Source: Roseinatronobacter thiooxidans (GTDB lineage: Bacteria; Pseudomonadota; Alphaproteobacteria; Rhodobacterales; Rhodobacteraceae). From it: DNA of 64,000 bases. The notes beneath the pieces were generated by a model. That model did not search any database. It was not told where the DNA came from and saw only the letters and a list, made by a program, of their open reading frames with translations. The stretch's first letter is position 1. The number at the start of each line of letters is the position of its first letter. This document shows, piece by piece, positions 18,097 through 26,470 of the stretch. The position numbers were made by a program, and so were the translations under genes. The stretch is from NCBI RefSeq assembly GCF_001870675.1, contig NZ_MEHT01000001.1:248001-312000 (forward strand). The letters run 5' to 3'.

Positions 18097-18984
18097 TCAG
18101 GGTTTCGTCATCACAAGGGCCAGTGCGCGGCGCAGCACCCCTTCGGCCTGTTCCAGCGCGGCAGCGGCCTGCGCCGCAGTGGCCCCGCGCGCGACCAGAA
18201 CCGCAGGTTTGATGCGCCATTCGGTCTGCTCTAGCGCTGTGTGTGCGGCATCATCTGGCACTTGTGCGATACGGGCAACCATGTCGCGCGCGCGGATGCG
18301 CAGTTTCTGGTTCTGGGGGCGCATATCGACCATCAGCCCGTCATGCACATGGCCCAGCCGCACCATGATCTGCGTGGACAGCATGTTCAGCACCACTTTT
18401 TGCGCGGTTCCTGCCTTCATGCGGGTAGAGCCTGCCACCACCTCGGCCCCTGTTTCCAGCAAGATGCCATAGCGTGCGACCCGCAAAAGCGCTGTGTCGG
18501 GGTTGCAGGCAATGCCCACAGTCAGCGCGCCTGCGGCCTGTGCCGCCTCTAGCGCGGCGATGGTGAAGGGTGTGCGCCCGCTGGCCGCAAGGCCGATGAC
18601 GGTATCTTGCGCGTTTAGCGCGGCTTGCGCCACTTGTGTGCGCGCGGCATCCGTGTCGTCTTCGGCGCCTTCAACGCTGTGCATCAGCGCGCCCGGCCCG
18701 CCTGCGATCAGGTATAGCGTGCGCGTGTCGGGCCAGTTGAAAGTGGGGCCAAGTTCGGTTCCGTCCTGCACCGCGATCCGGATCGAGGTGCCCGCGCCCG
18801 CATAGACCAGCCGCCCGCCCGCGCGCAGGCCGGGCAGGGCCGCTTCGACAACCTGCGCAAGCGCGGGCAGCGCGGGGCGAATGCTGGCCAGCGCGCCAAG
18901 CTGGCTTTCCCAGATGGCCGCAAGGGCGGTCTGGCTGTCCCAACTGTCCAGCATGCGGTATCGCGGGTCGGCAAATTCTGTCAT
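18097..18984 (-). CDS. murQ: N-acetylmuramic acid 6-phosphate etherase
   Basis: A 295-aa SIS-domain lyase that removes D-lactate from MurNAc-6-phosphate to give GlcNAc-6-phosphate in cell-wall recycling. Visible motifs are GGRLVYAGAGTSIRIAVQDG, the ELGPTF segment with the likely catalytic Glu, LAASGRTPF and the GSTRMKAGTAQKVVLNMLST signature. I chose the ATG at 18984 (MTEFADPRYR); in-frame codons upstream look like non-coding sequence. Its product would be used by the NagA encoded just across the divergent promoter region. Confidence 0.93.
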   Translation of the reverse strand: MTEFADPRYRMLDSWDSQTALAAIWESQLGALASIRPALPALAQVVEAALPGLRAGGRLVYAGAGTSIRIAVQDGTELGPTFNWPDTRTLYLIAGGPGALMHSVEGAEDDTDAARTQVAQAALNAQDTVIGLAASGRTPFTIAALEAAQAAGALTVGIACNPDTALLRVARYGILLETGAEVVAGSTRMKAGTAQKVVLNMLSTQIMVRLGHVHDGLMVDMRPQNQKLRIRARDMVARIAQVPDDAAHTALEQTEWRIKPAVLVARGATAAQAAAALEQAEGVLRRALALVMTKP

Positions 18985-19128
18985 CGGGGCGTGCCTTTGG
19001 TCTGGTGTCAGAACGGGTATGAGATGGCTGTGCGCGCATGGCAAGCCCTGCCTGTATGGGCACTAGGCCGAAAAAGCGCTTTTCATTCGCGCCGTTTTCA
19101 GCATGTGTTTTGGGAAAAAGGGGGTGCG

Positions 19129-19998
19129 ATGCAAATCTTCATCGGGCTGGATGGTGGCGGGACAGGGTGCCGCGCGCAGGCAGAGTTTGGCGACGGGCGG
19201 CGCGGTGCGGTGCTGACAGGCGGGCCCGCCAATGTGTTTTCCGATTTTGACGCCGCGATGCATGCGATTTCAGACCTTTTGGCGCGCTGCATTGCGCAGG
19301 CGGGCGGCGCATCGGTTGTTCAGCCTGTTATTGTGCTGGGGCTGGCAGGGGCCACGGAATCCGGCGCGGCAGAGCAGGTGAAAGCCCGCTTGCCCTACCA
19401 GAATGTCACGGTGCTGGGGGATATCGACATTGCCCTGATGGGCGCGTTTCCCGAGGGCGAGGGGATTGTTATGGCGGTTGGAACCGGCTCTGTTGTGGCG
19501 CGGTGCTATGGGGGGCGGGTGCAGCGTTTGGGCGGGCATGGGCTGGTGCTGGGCGATGAGGGCAGCGGCGCATGGATGGGCAGAGAGGCGTTGCGGCGCT
19601 GCCTGTTGGCGCAAGATGGTCTGGCCGAGGAGGGGGCGCTGACGCGCCATATCCGGGCGCAGTTTGGATCGGTGCGCGCGATTATCAGCTTTGCCGCACA
19701 GGCGCGGCCCGCCGATTTTGCCACCCTTGCGCCCTTGGTGCTGGCGCAGGCGCATTGCCCTGTGGCAGGTGCGATTCTGGACGCGGCTTGTGCCTATCTG
19801 CGGCGTGCAATCCGGCAGCTTCAGGCAGGCCAGCCCCATGTGCCGGTCGCCGCAACAGGCGGGCTTGGCCCTGCATTGCTGGCGCGCATGGTGCAGTGTG
19901 ACAGCGCGGGCCTGCGCAACGTGGCCGCCTCTGGCACTGGTTTGGACGGGGCGTTGTGGTATGCCCGCAATCGCGCCGCACAGGAGAAGATGGCATGA
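19129..19998 (+). CDS. N-acetylglucosamine kinase-like BadF/BadG ATPase
   Basis: A 289-aa ASKHA-fold kinase of the BadF/BadG/BcrA/BcrD family, which includes N-acetylglucosamine kinases. The phosphate-1 loop is FIGLDGGGTGCRA, a second phosphate motif is AVGTGSVVARC, and the adenosine motif is AATGGLGPALLA. The conserved HGLVLGDEGSGAWMG is typical of GlcNAc kinases. It overlaps nagA by four bases (ATGA), which supports a GlcNAc-6-P-producing role. I chose the ATG at 19129; upstream codons lie in the promoter region shared with murQ. Confidence 0.85.
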   Translation: MQIFIGLDGGGTGCRAQAEFGDGRRGAVLTGGPANVFSDFDAAMHAISDLLARCIAQAGGASVVQPVIVLGLAGATESGAAEQVKARLPYQNVTVLGDIDIALMGAFPEGEGIVMAVGTGSVVARCYGGRVQRLGGHGLVLGDEGSGAWMGREALRRCLLAQDGLAEEGALTRHIRAQFGSVRAIISFAAQARPADFATLAPLVLAQAHCPVAGAILDAACAYLRRAIRQLQAGQPHVPVAATGGLGPALLARMVQCDSAGLRNVAASGTGLDGALWYARNRAAQEKMA

Positions 19999-21167
19999 CA
20001 GACCCCCACACCACGCCCACTAAGCCGGTGGTTCTGAAGGCCGCGCAAGTGTTTGACGGCACGCAGATGCATGCGCAGGCGTTTGTCGGGCTGGACGGGG
20101 CAGGGCGGGTGACCGCGCTTTGGCCGGATGCTGGGGGGGTGCCGCCAGATGCAGATTTGCGCGATCTGGGAAATGTGATCCTGTCGCCGGGGATGGTGGA
20201 TGTGCAGGTCAATGGCGGCGCGGGCGAGATGGTGGGCGCGGCCACCGATTTGGACCAATTGCGCCGCATCTGTGCCGCGCATGCCGCACTTGGGGCCAGT
20301 GCCATTTTGCCCACGCTGATTACCAATACGCCAGAGGTGACACAGCAGGTGCTGGCCGCCGGTCGCGCGGCAGCGCGCGAGGGAGTGCAGGGCTTTGCGG
20401 GGCTGCATCTGGAAGGGCCGCATCTGGACCCCGCGCGCAAGGGTGCCCATGATGCGCGACTGATCCGCCCTATGGGGCAGGATGATCTGGCCGCGTTGCT
20501 GGATGCGGCACAAGACCTGCCTGCGCTGATGGTCACGCTTGCGCCAGAAGCCGCAACACTGGACCAGATCAGCCAGTTGGCGCGCGCGGGGGTGATTGTC
20601 AGCCTTGGGCATACGGGGTGCAGCGCGGATATGGCGCGGCGCGCCCATGATGCAGGCGCGCGCTGCGTCACGCATCTGTTCAACGCCATGAGCGGGATGC
20701 AGGCGCGTGCGCCGGGGTTGGTTGGTGCCGCCCTCTCGACAGGGGTGCAGGCGGGCATCATTGCAGATGGCGTGCATGTCGCGCCGGAATGCCTGCATGT
20801 GGCGCTGGGCATGAAAGCGCCGGACGGGCTGTTTCTGGTCAGCGATGCGATGGCCGTTGCGGGCACGGATGACCGCGCGTTCCTGCTGGACGGGCGGCGG
20901 GTTTTGCGCGCCTCTGGCCGGTTGACGCTGGAAGATGGCACGCTTGCGGGTGCAGATGTGACATTGCCGCAATCCGTGGCGCATCTGGCAGGGTTGGGGG
21001 TGCCCTTGGCGCGCGCGCTTGCCATGGCCACGCGCATTCCCGCCGATGTGATTGGCGCTGTGGATCGCGGGCGCATCGGTGCGGGCGCGCGCGCGGATTT
21101 CACAGTGCTGAACCCTGATTTGTCGCTGCATTCCGTCTGGTGCGCAGGGCAAAGGCCGGGGGCATGA
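19995..21167 (+). CDS. nagA: N-acetylglucosamine-6-phosphate deacetylase
   Basis: A 390-aa amidohydrolase that converts GlcNAc-6-phosphate to GlcN-6-phosphate and acetate. Motifs are SPGMVDVQVNGGAG near the N-terminus, the metal-binding HLEGPHLDPARKGAHDA, SLGHTGCSADMARRAHDAGA, THLFNAMSGM and FLVSDAMAVAGTDD with the catalytic Asp. It is translationally coupled to the kinase gene. No nagB is in the window. Together with murQ it forms a murein-recycling locus. Confidence 0.94.
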   Translation: MTDPHTTPTKPVVLKAAQVFDGTQMHAQAFVGLDGAGRVTALWPDAGGVPPDADLRDLGNVILSPGMVDVQVNGGAGEMVGAATDLDQLRRICAAHAALGASAILPTLITNTPEVTQQVLAAGRAAAREGVQGFAGLHLEGPHLDPARKGAHDARLIRPMGQDDLAALLDAAQDLPALMVTLAPEAATLDQISQLARAGVIVSLGHTGCSADMARRAHDAGARCVTHLFNAMSGMQARAPGLVGAALSTGVQAGIIADGVHVAPECLHVALGMKAPDGLFLVSDAMAVAGTDDRAFLLDGRRVLRASGRLTLEDGTLAGADVTLPQSVAHLAGLGVPLARALAMATRIPADVIGAVDRGRIGAGARADFTVLNPDLSLHSVWCAGQRPGA

Positions 21168-21215
21168 GCGGATCATTCGCGCCACGGCAAGAGGCGCGCT
21201 TTTGTGGCGGGGCGT

Positions 21216-22142
21216 TTATGCCGGACGGGCGGTTTCCGCGCCGGTCCGGGCTGTTTGCCGCACGCCCTGCGGCCAGCATCCCTCTAGCCAATCGGGGTCG
21301 TCGCCGCGTAGAATCCGGTCGAACAGCGCAAGGGCTTCTTTCTTTGTAAGCAGTTGATCTTTCACGTTGCTCCAGGCCGCGACATCCAGACGATTGACGG
21401 TTCGTTCGGTTTTTATAAGGATGGGTAGGGTGGTGTGCCCAAGGGCATACAGGCATGCGGCGCGGTGGGTGCCGCTGTCCAGCATGACCGCCCAATTCTG
21501 CCCGTCTTCCATCAGGTAGCCGTTCATGTGGTGGTGTATATCTGCCGGACAATAGCCTTTTTCGATGACCGAGCGCAGCACTTGCCGCACGCGGGCGAAT
21601 TCCAGCTCTCCTTTCGCGGTCGAGACTGGCCCCATGGCATAGTCGCCATCTTCAAATGACAGCACGACATTGTTTTCCCGTGCCTGCCGCACGGACCTTT
21701 CATGCTTCAGGCGCAGCGCGGGTGCACCAAAGGGTTTCCATGGCAGATCGGCTTCGATGCCTTTCATTGCTTTCAACCGTGGGGCGCTGCCGCCCGCGAC
21801 GATAGCCGCGTTTTGCGGGGCAACATGCGTGAAATAGCTGCACAAGGCCGAGTCGCGATAGGTCAGACTGTCGTTTTCAAGCAGGGCTTGTGCTGTCAGC
21901 ACGAACGGGTTGGACGGCCAGTCAGGGACAATCGGATGCATGTCGCGCAATCGGGTGAAAGGCAGGTCCAGCAGATGGCGCAGTTTGGGCGCGCGTTGGC
22001 GGGCCTCGAACGGGTCATCACTGATTCCGCGAAAATCGACATGCAGCGAGAGAAGATCGACACCCTGATGGGTGACCGCTGGCCAGTTTCTGCGGCCCAG
22101 GCGCAACAATCCACGGGCAAGGCGCGCGGGTGTCAGTGGCAT
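21216..22142 (-). CDS. Unrecognised 308-aa protein with a ParB-like GTHRAA motif
   Basis: I do not recognise this family. Visible features are a basic N-terminus (TPARLARGLLRLGRRNW), a central mixed region and a late segment VMLDSGTHRAACLYALGHTTLPI. The last resembles the G-x-H-R motif of ParB/sulfiredoxin-like nucleotide-binding folds. The sequence is soluble, with no signal peptide. I chose the ATG at 22142 because AAAGG lies nine bases upstream; an ATG at 22151 is too close to it, and the frame is open to 22382 through lower-GC sequence. It is convergent with nagA. Proteins of this look occur near surface-polysaccharide genes, and such genes follow at 25-28 kb. Confidence 0.6.
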   Translation of the reverse strand: MPLTPARLARGLLRLGRRNWPAVTHQGVDLLSLHVDFRGISDDPFEARQRAPKLRHLLDLPFTRLRDMHPIVPDWPSNPFVLTAQALLENDSLTYRDSALCSYFTHVAPQNAAIVAGGSAPRLKAMKGIEADLPWKPFGAPALRLKHERSVRQARENNVVLSFEDGDYAMGPVSTAKGELEFARVRQVLRSVIEKGYCPADIHHHMNGYLMEDGQNWAVMLDSGTHRAACLYALGHTTLPILIKTERTVNRLDVAAWSNVKDQLLTKKEALALFDRILRGDDPDWLEGCWPQGVRQTARTGAETARPA

Positions 22143-22613
22143 GGCGCGCATCCTTTCGGGGCGAAGGCGCGGCGCCTGATTGTGAAAGCGCTGATCGGTT
22201 TCAAAATACTGCTCCTGACAATACGGGATAGGTCTGGGCGTATAATTCGGGGAGATGCTGGACAAAACACGCAGGGAACGCAGGCGGGGAAATGGGATCG
22301 TCCTGCCAGTGTCGACTGGCAGCGTCACTGAACATTCACAAAGTTTACTGTCGATTTCGTGTTTTTCAAAGAAAATTCTCATGAATATTGGCGAAAGATG
22401 GGAAATGCATGCTGCTTTTCCCCGCCAGACTGGCGGGAATGCGACGCTTTTGTGACGGGGGGTTCGCCAGCACGCGGTTTTACGCAGAAAACAGCACCCA
22501 GAGTTTTGAGGCGCTTGGACCTTTCACGCCAGACATGATACCTGTTGCGTGTTTCGTATTGTCGGGTGTGTCGTTATCTGTGGCGTCCAATGAAAATAAC
22601 ATGTGAGCCGCGA
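22143..22613. other. Intergenic region with lower GC
   Basis: This 471-bp gap separates the divergent 308-aa gene and the small membrane-protein gene. It is visibly more AT-rich than its surroundings, with runs such as AAAGAAAATTCTCATGAATATT near 22370, and probably holds both promoters. I saw no RNA gene or strong palindrome. Confidence 0.5.
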
Positions 22614-22814
22614 ATGCACATAGTTCTGTTCATCCTTGTTATGCTGGCCAGCGCGCTTGCGATCGGCGTTTTTACGCGGGTTGCGGGCGGGTCTTGGGGG
22701 CAGGCTGTGGCGCTGGGGGTGGGCACATTGGTTGTGCTACAGATCCTGTATCTTGCGCTGATATTCGGGCGCGATTGGCTGAAATCCCGCCAGAATTCTG
22801 GCAGGGGGCAGTAA
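22614..22814 (+). CDS. Small two-helix membrane protein, possibly ExoX/SyrA-like
   Basis: A 66-aa protein that is almost entirely two transmembrane helices (about residues 3-21 and 30-50), with a basic C-terminal tail (RDWLKSRQ). Size and layout resemble the small inner-membrane exopolysaccharide-production repressors (ExoX/SyrA family) of alphaproteobacteria. Polysaccharide genes lie within 6 kb. The homology is a guess from architecture and not from a recognised motif. It is convergent with the molybdopterin-subunit gene, with 18 bp between stops. Confidence 0.5.
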   Translation: MHIVLFILVMLASALAIGVFTRVAGGSWGQAVALGVGTLVVLQILYLALIFGRDWLKSRQNSGRGQ

Positions 22815-22832
22815 ACCACGCTGCGGCAGCCT

Positions 22833-25121
22833 TCAGGCACCCGCCCCGCCGGTGTTCAGCCATGACCAGATGCGCTGGGGGGTCAGCGGCATATCGACAT
22901 GGCGCACGCCTTGGTCCCACAGGGCATCCAGCGCGGCATTCGACAATGCCGCCAAGGCGCCCACGGTGCCTGCCTCGCCGCAGCCTTTCATGCCGATGGG
23001 GTTATTTGCCGAAGGCACGGGCACGCTTTCAAAGCGGATAAAGGGGAAATCTGTGGCGCGGGGCATGGCGTAATCCATGAAGCTGCCGGTTTGAAGCTGG
23101 CCTTGGGCATCGAACACAACTTCTTCCATCACGGCTTGGCCGTAGCCTTGGGCCACGCCGCCATGTACCTGCCCCTGCGCCAGCGCGGGGTTCATCAGGG
23201 TGCCGAAATCATCGACCGCCAGAAACCGGTCCAGCCGCAATGCGCCGGTTTCGGGGTCGATCTCGACCTCGCACAGATGCGCGCCGTTGGGAAAGGACCG
23301 CCCCGCCAGTTTGACCCGCCGTTCATGGCGCAAAAGCCCCTCGGCGCCATGTTTGCGCGCCAGATCAGCGGCTTCCATCAGGGTCAGGCGCTGGTTCGAT
23401 CCGGCAGCAGAGAAGATGCCATCTTCAAAGGTCACCGGCGCTGTGCCAAGCGCGCCTTCCAGAAACGTGCTGAATGCTTCGGTCATTTGCGCGACCATGC
23501 CATGGGTGGCGGTTGTCTGCACTGTGACAGAGCGCGACCCGCCTGTGCCGCCGCCTTTGGCAATCAGGTCGCTGTCGCCTTGCACAATATCAATCAGCGA
23601 CTCGTCCAGCCCAGTCAGCCCTGCCAGATAGCGCGCATACACGGTTTCATGCCCCTGCCCGTTCGACTGGGTGCCGACATATAGTGTGACCCGCCCTTCA
23701 GGCGTGAATTCCACCGCAGCCCCTTCGGTGTCATCGCCCAAGATCGCCTCAATATAGTAGCTTAGCCCCAGCCCGCGCAACAGGCCGCGCGCGGCACTGT
23801 CGGCTTTGCGCGCGGCAAAGCCTGCGACATCGCCCAAGTCTTGCGCGCGGGCCAGAAGGCGCGCGAAATCGCCCACATCATAGGTTTCGCCCGCCGGTGT
23901 CTGGTAGGGGAAGGCGTCGGTGGCAATGAAATTGCGCGCGCGTATCTCAAAGGGTGACAGGCCCAATTCGCGCGCGGCCATGTCCATGGTGCGTTCGATC
24001 AGGGTTATCGCCTCTGGCCGGCCCGCGCCGCGATAGGCGTCAACAGGTGTGGTGTTGGTATAGATGCCCTGCACCTGCAAATGCGCAACCGGAATGTCAT
24101 AAACGCCGGTGAACACTTTGGAAAACAGCGCGGTCTGGATGTTCTGGCCGAATTGCGAGTTATACGCCCCCAAGTTGAACCGGGAACGGACACGGTAGCC
24201 GATGATGCGGTGGTCGGCGTCAAAGGCCAGTTCGGCGGTGCTGGCCAGATCGCGCGCGCCATTGTCCGAGGCGATGGACTCGCCCCGTTCCGCCACCCAG
24301 CCCACAGCGCCGCCCAAAGCGCGCGCAGCGGAAGCAAGCGCCAGATGTTCAGGGTAGACCATGACCTTCATGCCAAAGCCGCCCCCCACATCCGGCGTGG
24401 TGACATGCACCTGTTCGGGGTCCAGCGCCAGCAGCTTGGCCAATTCGCGTTTCATCGTCCACACGCCCTGCCCGTTGAAGGCGAAATGCAGGCGGGTGCC
24501 GTCCCATTCGGCCAAAGCTGCGCGCGGTTCCAGACTGGCGGCGGTGACGCGGTTCTGGCGCACGGTCAGCGTGGTAACATGGGCGGCGCGCTGGAATGCG
24601 GCGCTGGTTGCGGCCTCATTGCCCAATTCCCAGTCGAGGGCGATGTTATCGGGGGCCTCTGGGTGCAGGGCGGGGCCATTCGGGGCCAGCGACAAGGCAA
24701 CGGGCAGTTCGTCAAATTCCAGCGCGATGGCATCGGCGGCGTCGAGGGCTTGGGCAAGGGTGTCGGCCACCACCAGCGCCACAGGTTCGCCCACATGGCG
24801 GATTATGCCATCGGCAAGGATCGGGCGCTTTGGCGCGGCCCCTTTGCCCCCGCGCCGGTCTGGCAAGCTTACCCCCAGAACAGAGCCGTTGACCCCTGCT
24901 GCATCCAGATCGCGGGCTGTCCAGACCCCGCGCACACCGGGCATGTTGCGCGCGGTGGTGGTGTCGAGCGTGGTGATGCGGGCATGGGCCACAGGGGCGC
25001 GCAGGAAAACGGCATGCAAGGCACCCGCTGGCAGGGTGTCGGCCAGATATTGGCCCTTGCCTGTCAGAAAGCGGATATCCTCGCGGCGCGTGCCCCCCTG
25101 CGATGTGCCGAATGCGTGCAA
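22833..25121 (-). CDS. Xanthine dehydrogenase/CoxL-type molybdopterin-binding subunit
   Basis: A 762-aa large subunit of the xanthine oxidase family, which binds molybdenum cofactor and hydroxylates a substrate. The N-terminus (FGTSQGGTRREDIRFLTGKGQY) is the CoxL start. VDAYRGAGRPEA is the form II (AYRGAGR) active-site loop, not the AYxCSFR loop of true CO dehydrogenase. MKGCGEAGTVGAL carries the catalytic Glu. The FAD (CoxM) and 2Fe-2S (CoxS) partners are absent on both sides. The start is probably the TTG at 25121, with GGGGG eight bases upstream; a GTG at 25154 is an alternative. The substrate is unknown. Confidence 0.85.
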   Translation of the reverse strand: MHAFGTSQGGTRREDIRFLTGKGQYLADTLPAGALHAVFLRAPVAHARITTLDTTTARNMPGVRGVWTARDLDAAGVNGSVLGVSLPDRRGGKGAAPKRPILADGIIRHVGEPVALVVADTLAQALDAADAIALEFDELPVALSLAPNGPALHPEAPDNIALDWELGNEAATSAAFQRAAHVTTLTVRQNRVTAASLEPRAALAEWDGTRLHFAFNGQGVWTMKRELAKLLALDPEQVHVTTPDVGGGFGMKVMVYPEHLALASAARALGGAVGWVAERGESIASDNGARDLASTAELAFDADHRIIGYRVRSRFNLGAYNSQFGQNIQTALFSKVFTGVYDIPVAHLQVQGIYTNTTPVDAYRGAGRPEAITLIERTMDMAARELGLSPFEIRARNFIATDAFPYQTPAGETYDVGDFARLLARAQDLGDVAGFAARKADSAARGLLRGLGLSYYIEAILGDDTEGAAVEFTPEGRVTLYVGTQSNGQGHETVYARYLAGLTGLDESLIDIVQGDSDLIAKGGGTGGSRSVTVQTTATHGMVAQMTEAFSTFLEGALGTAPVTFEDGIFSAAGSNQRLTLMEAADLARKHGAEGLLRHERRVKLAGRSFPNGAHLCEVEIDPETGALRLDRFLAVDDFGTLMNPALAQGQVHGGVAQGYGQAVMEEVVFDAQGQLQTGSFMDYAMPRATDFPFIRFESVPVPSANNPIGMKGCGEAGTVGALAALSNAALDALWDQGVRHVDMPLTPQRIWSWLNTGGAGA

Positions 25122-25203
25122 AGCCTGTTCCCCCGAATATGTTGCCCTGCACACGATAGCGGCAGAGCGGGCAGGGACAAGGGCAAGCCCTTGTCCTTTG
25201 GCA

Positions 25204-26268
25204 TTATTTCCCGGCTGATGACGTTTGCACGCGCTGCAATGCGGCCTGCATGATGCGCGCGGCGTCGTGCCACTGTGGCAATCTTGCAGCCAGTTCCGTG
25301 CTTTTGGCGGCATAGGCATGGCGCAAGCTGTCATCTTGCAAAAGCTGCGCCAGCCCATTGGCAAATGCGGTTGCGTCATTGGGTGGCACCAAGATGCCGC
25401 TGCCCTGCGGCACGGTCTGCGGTACGGCCCCCACGGCGCAGGACAGGATCGGCAGGCCGTATAACTGCGCCTCGCTCAGGACCATGCCATACCCCTCATA
25501 CCGCGTGGCAAGTGCAAAGAGGCTGGCGTCGTGGTAAAGCTGGTCCAGCGCATCGGGGGGGATTTCGCCTGTGAAGCGCACGCGCCCTTCCAGCCCAAGC
25601 CGCGCGCGTTGGTGCAAAAGCCTGTCATGCACATCGGCTTCGTGTACCATGCCGACGATTGCGGCCTGCCAGTCCAGATGCGCCACTTGCGCCAGTGCAT
25701 CCAGCAGCACATCATGGCCTTTGCGTTCGCAGATAATCCCGACGGACAGGATCAGTGGCGGGCGGGGCTTGGATAGGGTGCGCAACCTGGGGCGGTCGAA
25801 CCCCGGCAGCGCAATCGAGATATTGGCCTGCGCCACGCCGAAATCCTGCACCAGAATATCGCGCGTGTGGGGCGAGGGGACGACAACATGCGCGGCATGG
25901 CGCAAATTGGCCTTTTCGCGGGCCAGCAATGCGGCGGCGCGCTCGGGGGCCAGCCCCGCTTCCAGCCCCAAAGGGTGGTGCAGCATGGCAATGACAGGCC
26001 GGTTCAAACCCGCCAGAATTTGAGTGTCCATTGCGCCAAATACCAGCCCGTCCAGAACCAGCGGCATGCCTTGGGGCAGGGCGGCAAGCTGGTCTGCCAG
26101 ATCGCGCGCGGCCTGTGGTGTTGGATCAGGCCAGGAGGGCACAACTTCCACATGGCGGGTGGGCTGGCCGATTGCGCGCAGGCTTTCCAGCATCCGCCGG
26201 TCATAGATATACCCGCCTGTTCGTGTGTTGATGTCACCGGGAATGGCGAAGGCGGCCTCTGGCTGCAT
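25204..26268 (-). CDS. Glycosyltransferase, GT4 family
   Basis: A 354-aa GT-B-fold glycosyltransferase. The N-terminal domain starts with FAIPGDINTRTGGYIYDRRML, with a Gly-rich acceptor-side loop. The C-terminal donor-binding domain has LILSVGIICERKGHDVLLDAL and YEGYGMVLSEAQLYGLPIL, the E-x7-E motif of GT4 retaining enzymes. The donor and acceptor cannot be read from sequence. It shares its strand with the molybdopterin gene downstream (82-bp gap) and the NDP-sugar dehydratase upstream, and plausibly serves surface-glycan synthesis with the latter. Confidence 0.85.
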   Translation of the reverse strand: MQPEAAFAIPGDINTRTGGYIYDRRMLESLRAIGQPTRHVEVVPSWPDPTPQAARDLADQLAALPQGMPLVLDGLVFGAMDTQILAGLNRPVIAMLHHPLGLEAGLAPERAAALLAREKANLRHAAHVVVPSPHTRDILVQDFGVAQANISIALPGFDRPRLRTLSKPRPPLILSVGIICERKGHDVLLDALAQVAHLDWQAAIVGMVHEADVHDRLLHQRARLGLEGRVRFTGEIPPDALDQLYHDASLFALATRYEGYGMVLSEAQLYGLPILSCAVGAVPQTVPQGSGILVPPNDATAFANGLAQLLQDDSLRHAYAAKSTELAARLPQWHDAARIMQAALQRVQTSSAGK

Positions 26269-26470
26269 GGGTTTGTTCCTTTAGCTGCGCAAGCGTTCAC
26301 CGGCCATGCAGGCCAGCATGGCAGGACATAGCACATTGACAAGCCCCAAGCCCATCATGCTGCCCGCGCTTTTGGGGGTGCGATACCCATTCAGTTGAAA
26401 CGGTATGGGGCGCTGTGGGGTTTGGGCCGTGCAGGGTCGCGTGCTGCCTTGCCGCTAAAGCTGTAGCATT

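Noticed and set aside
22272-22300. GGAAC in the 22-kb intergenic region as an EcfG -35
   Set aside because: The nearest CGT lies after a spacer of about 19 bases, outside the usual range.
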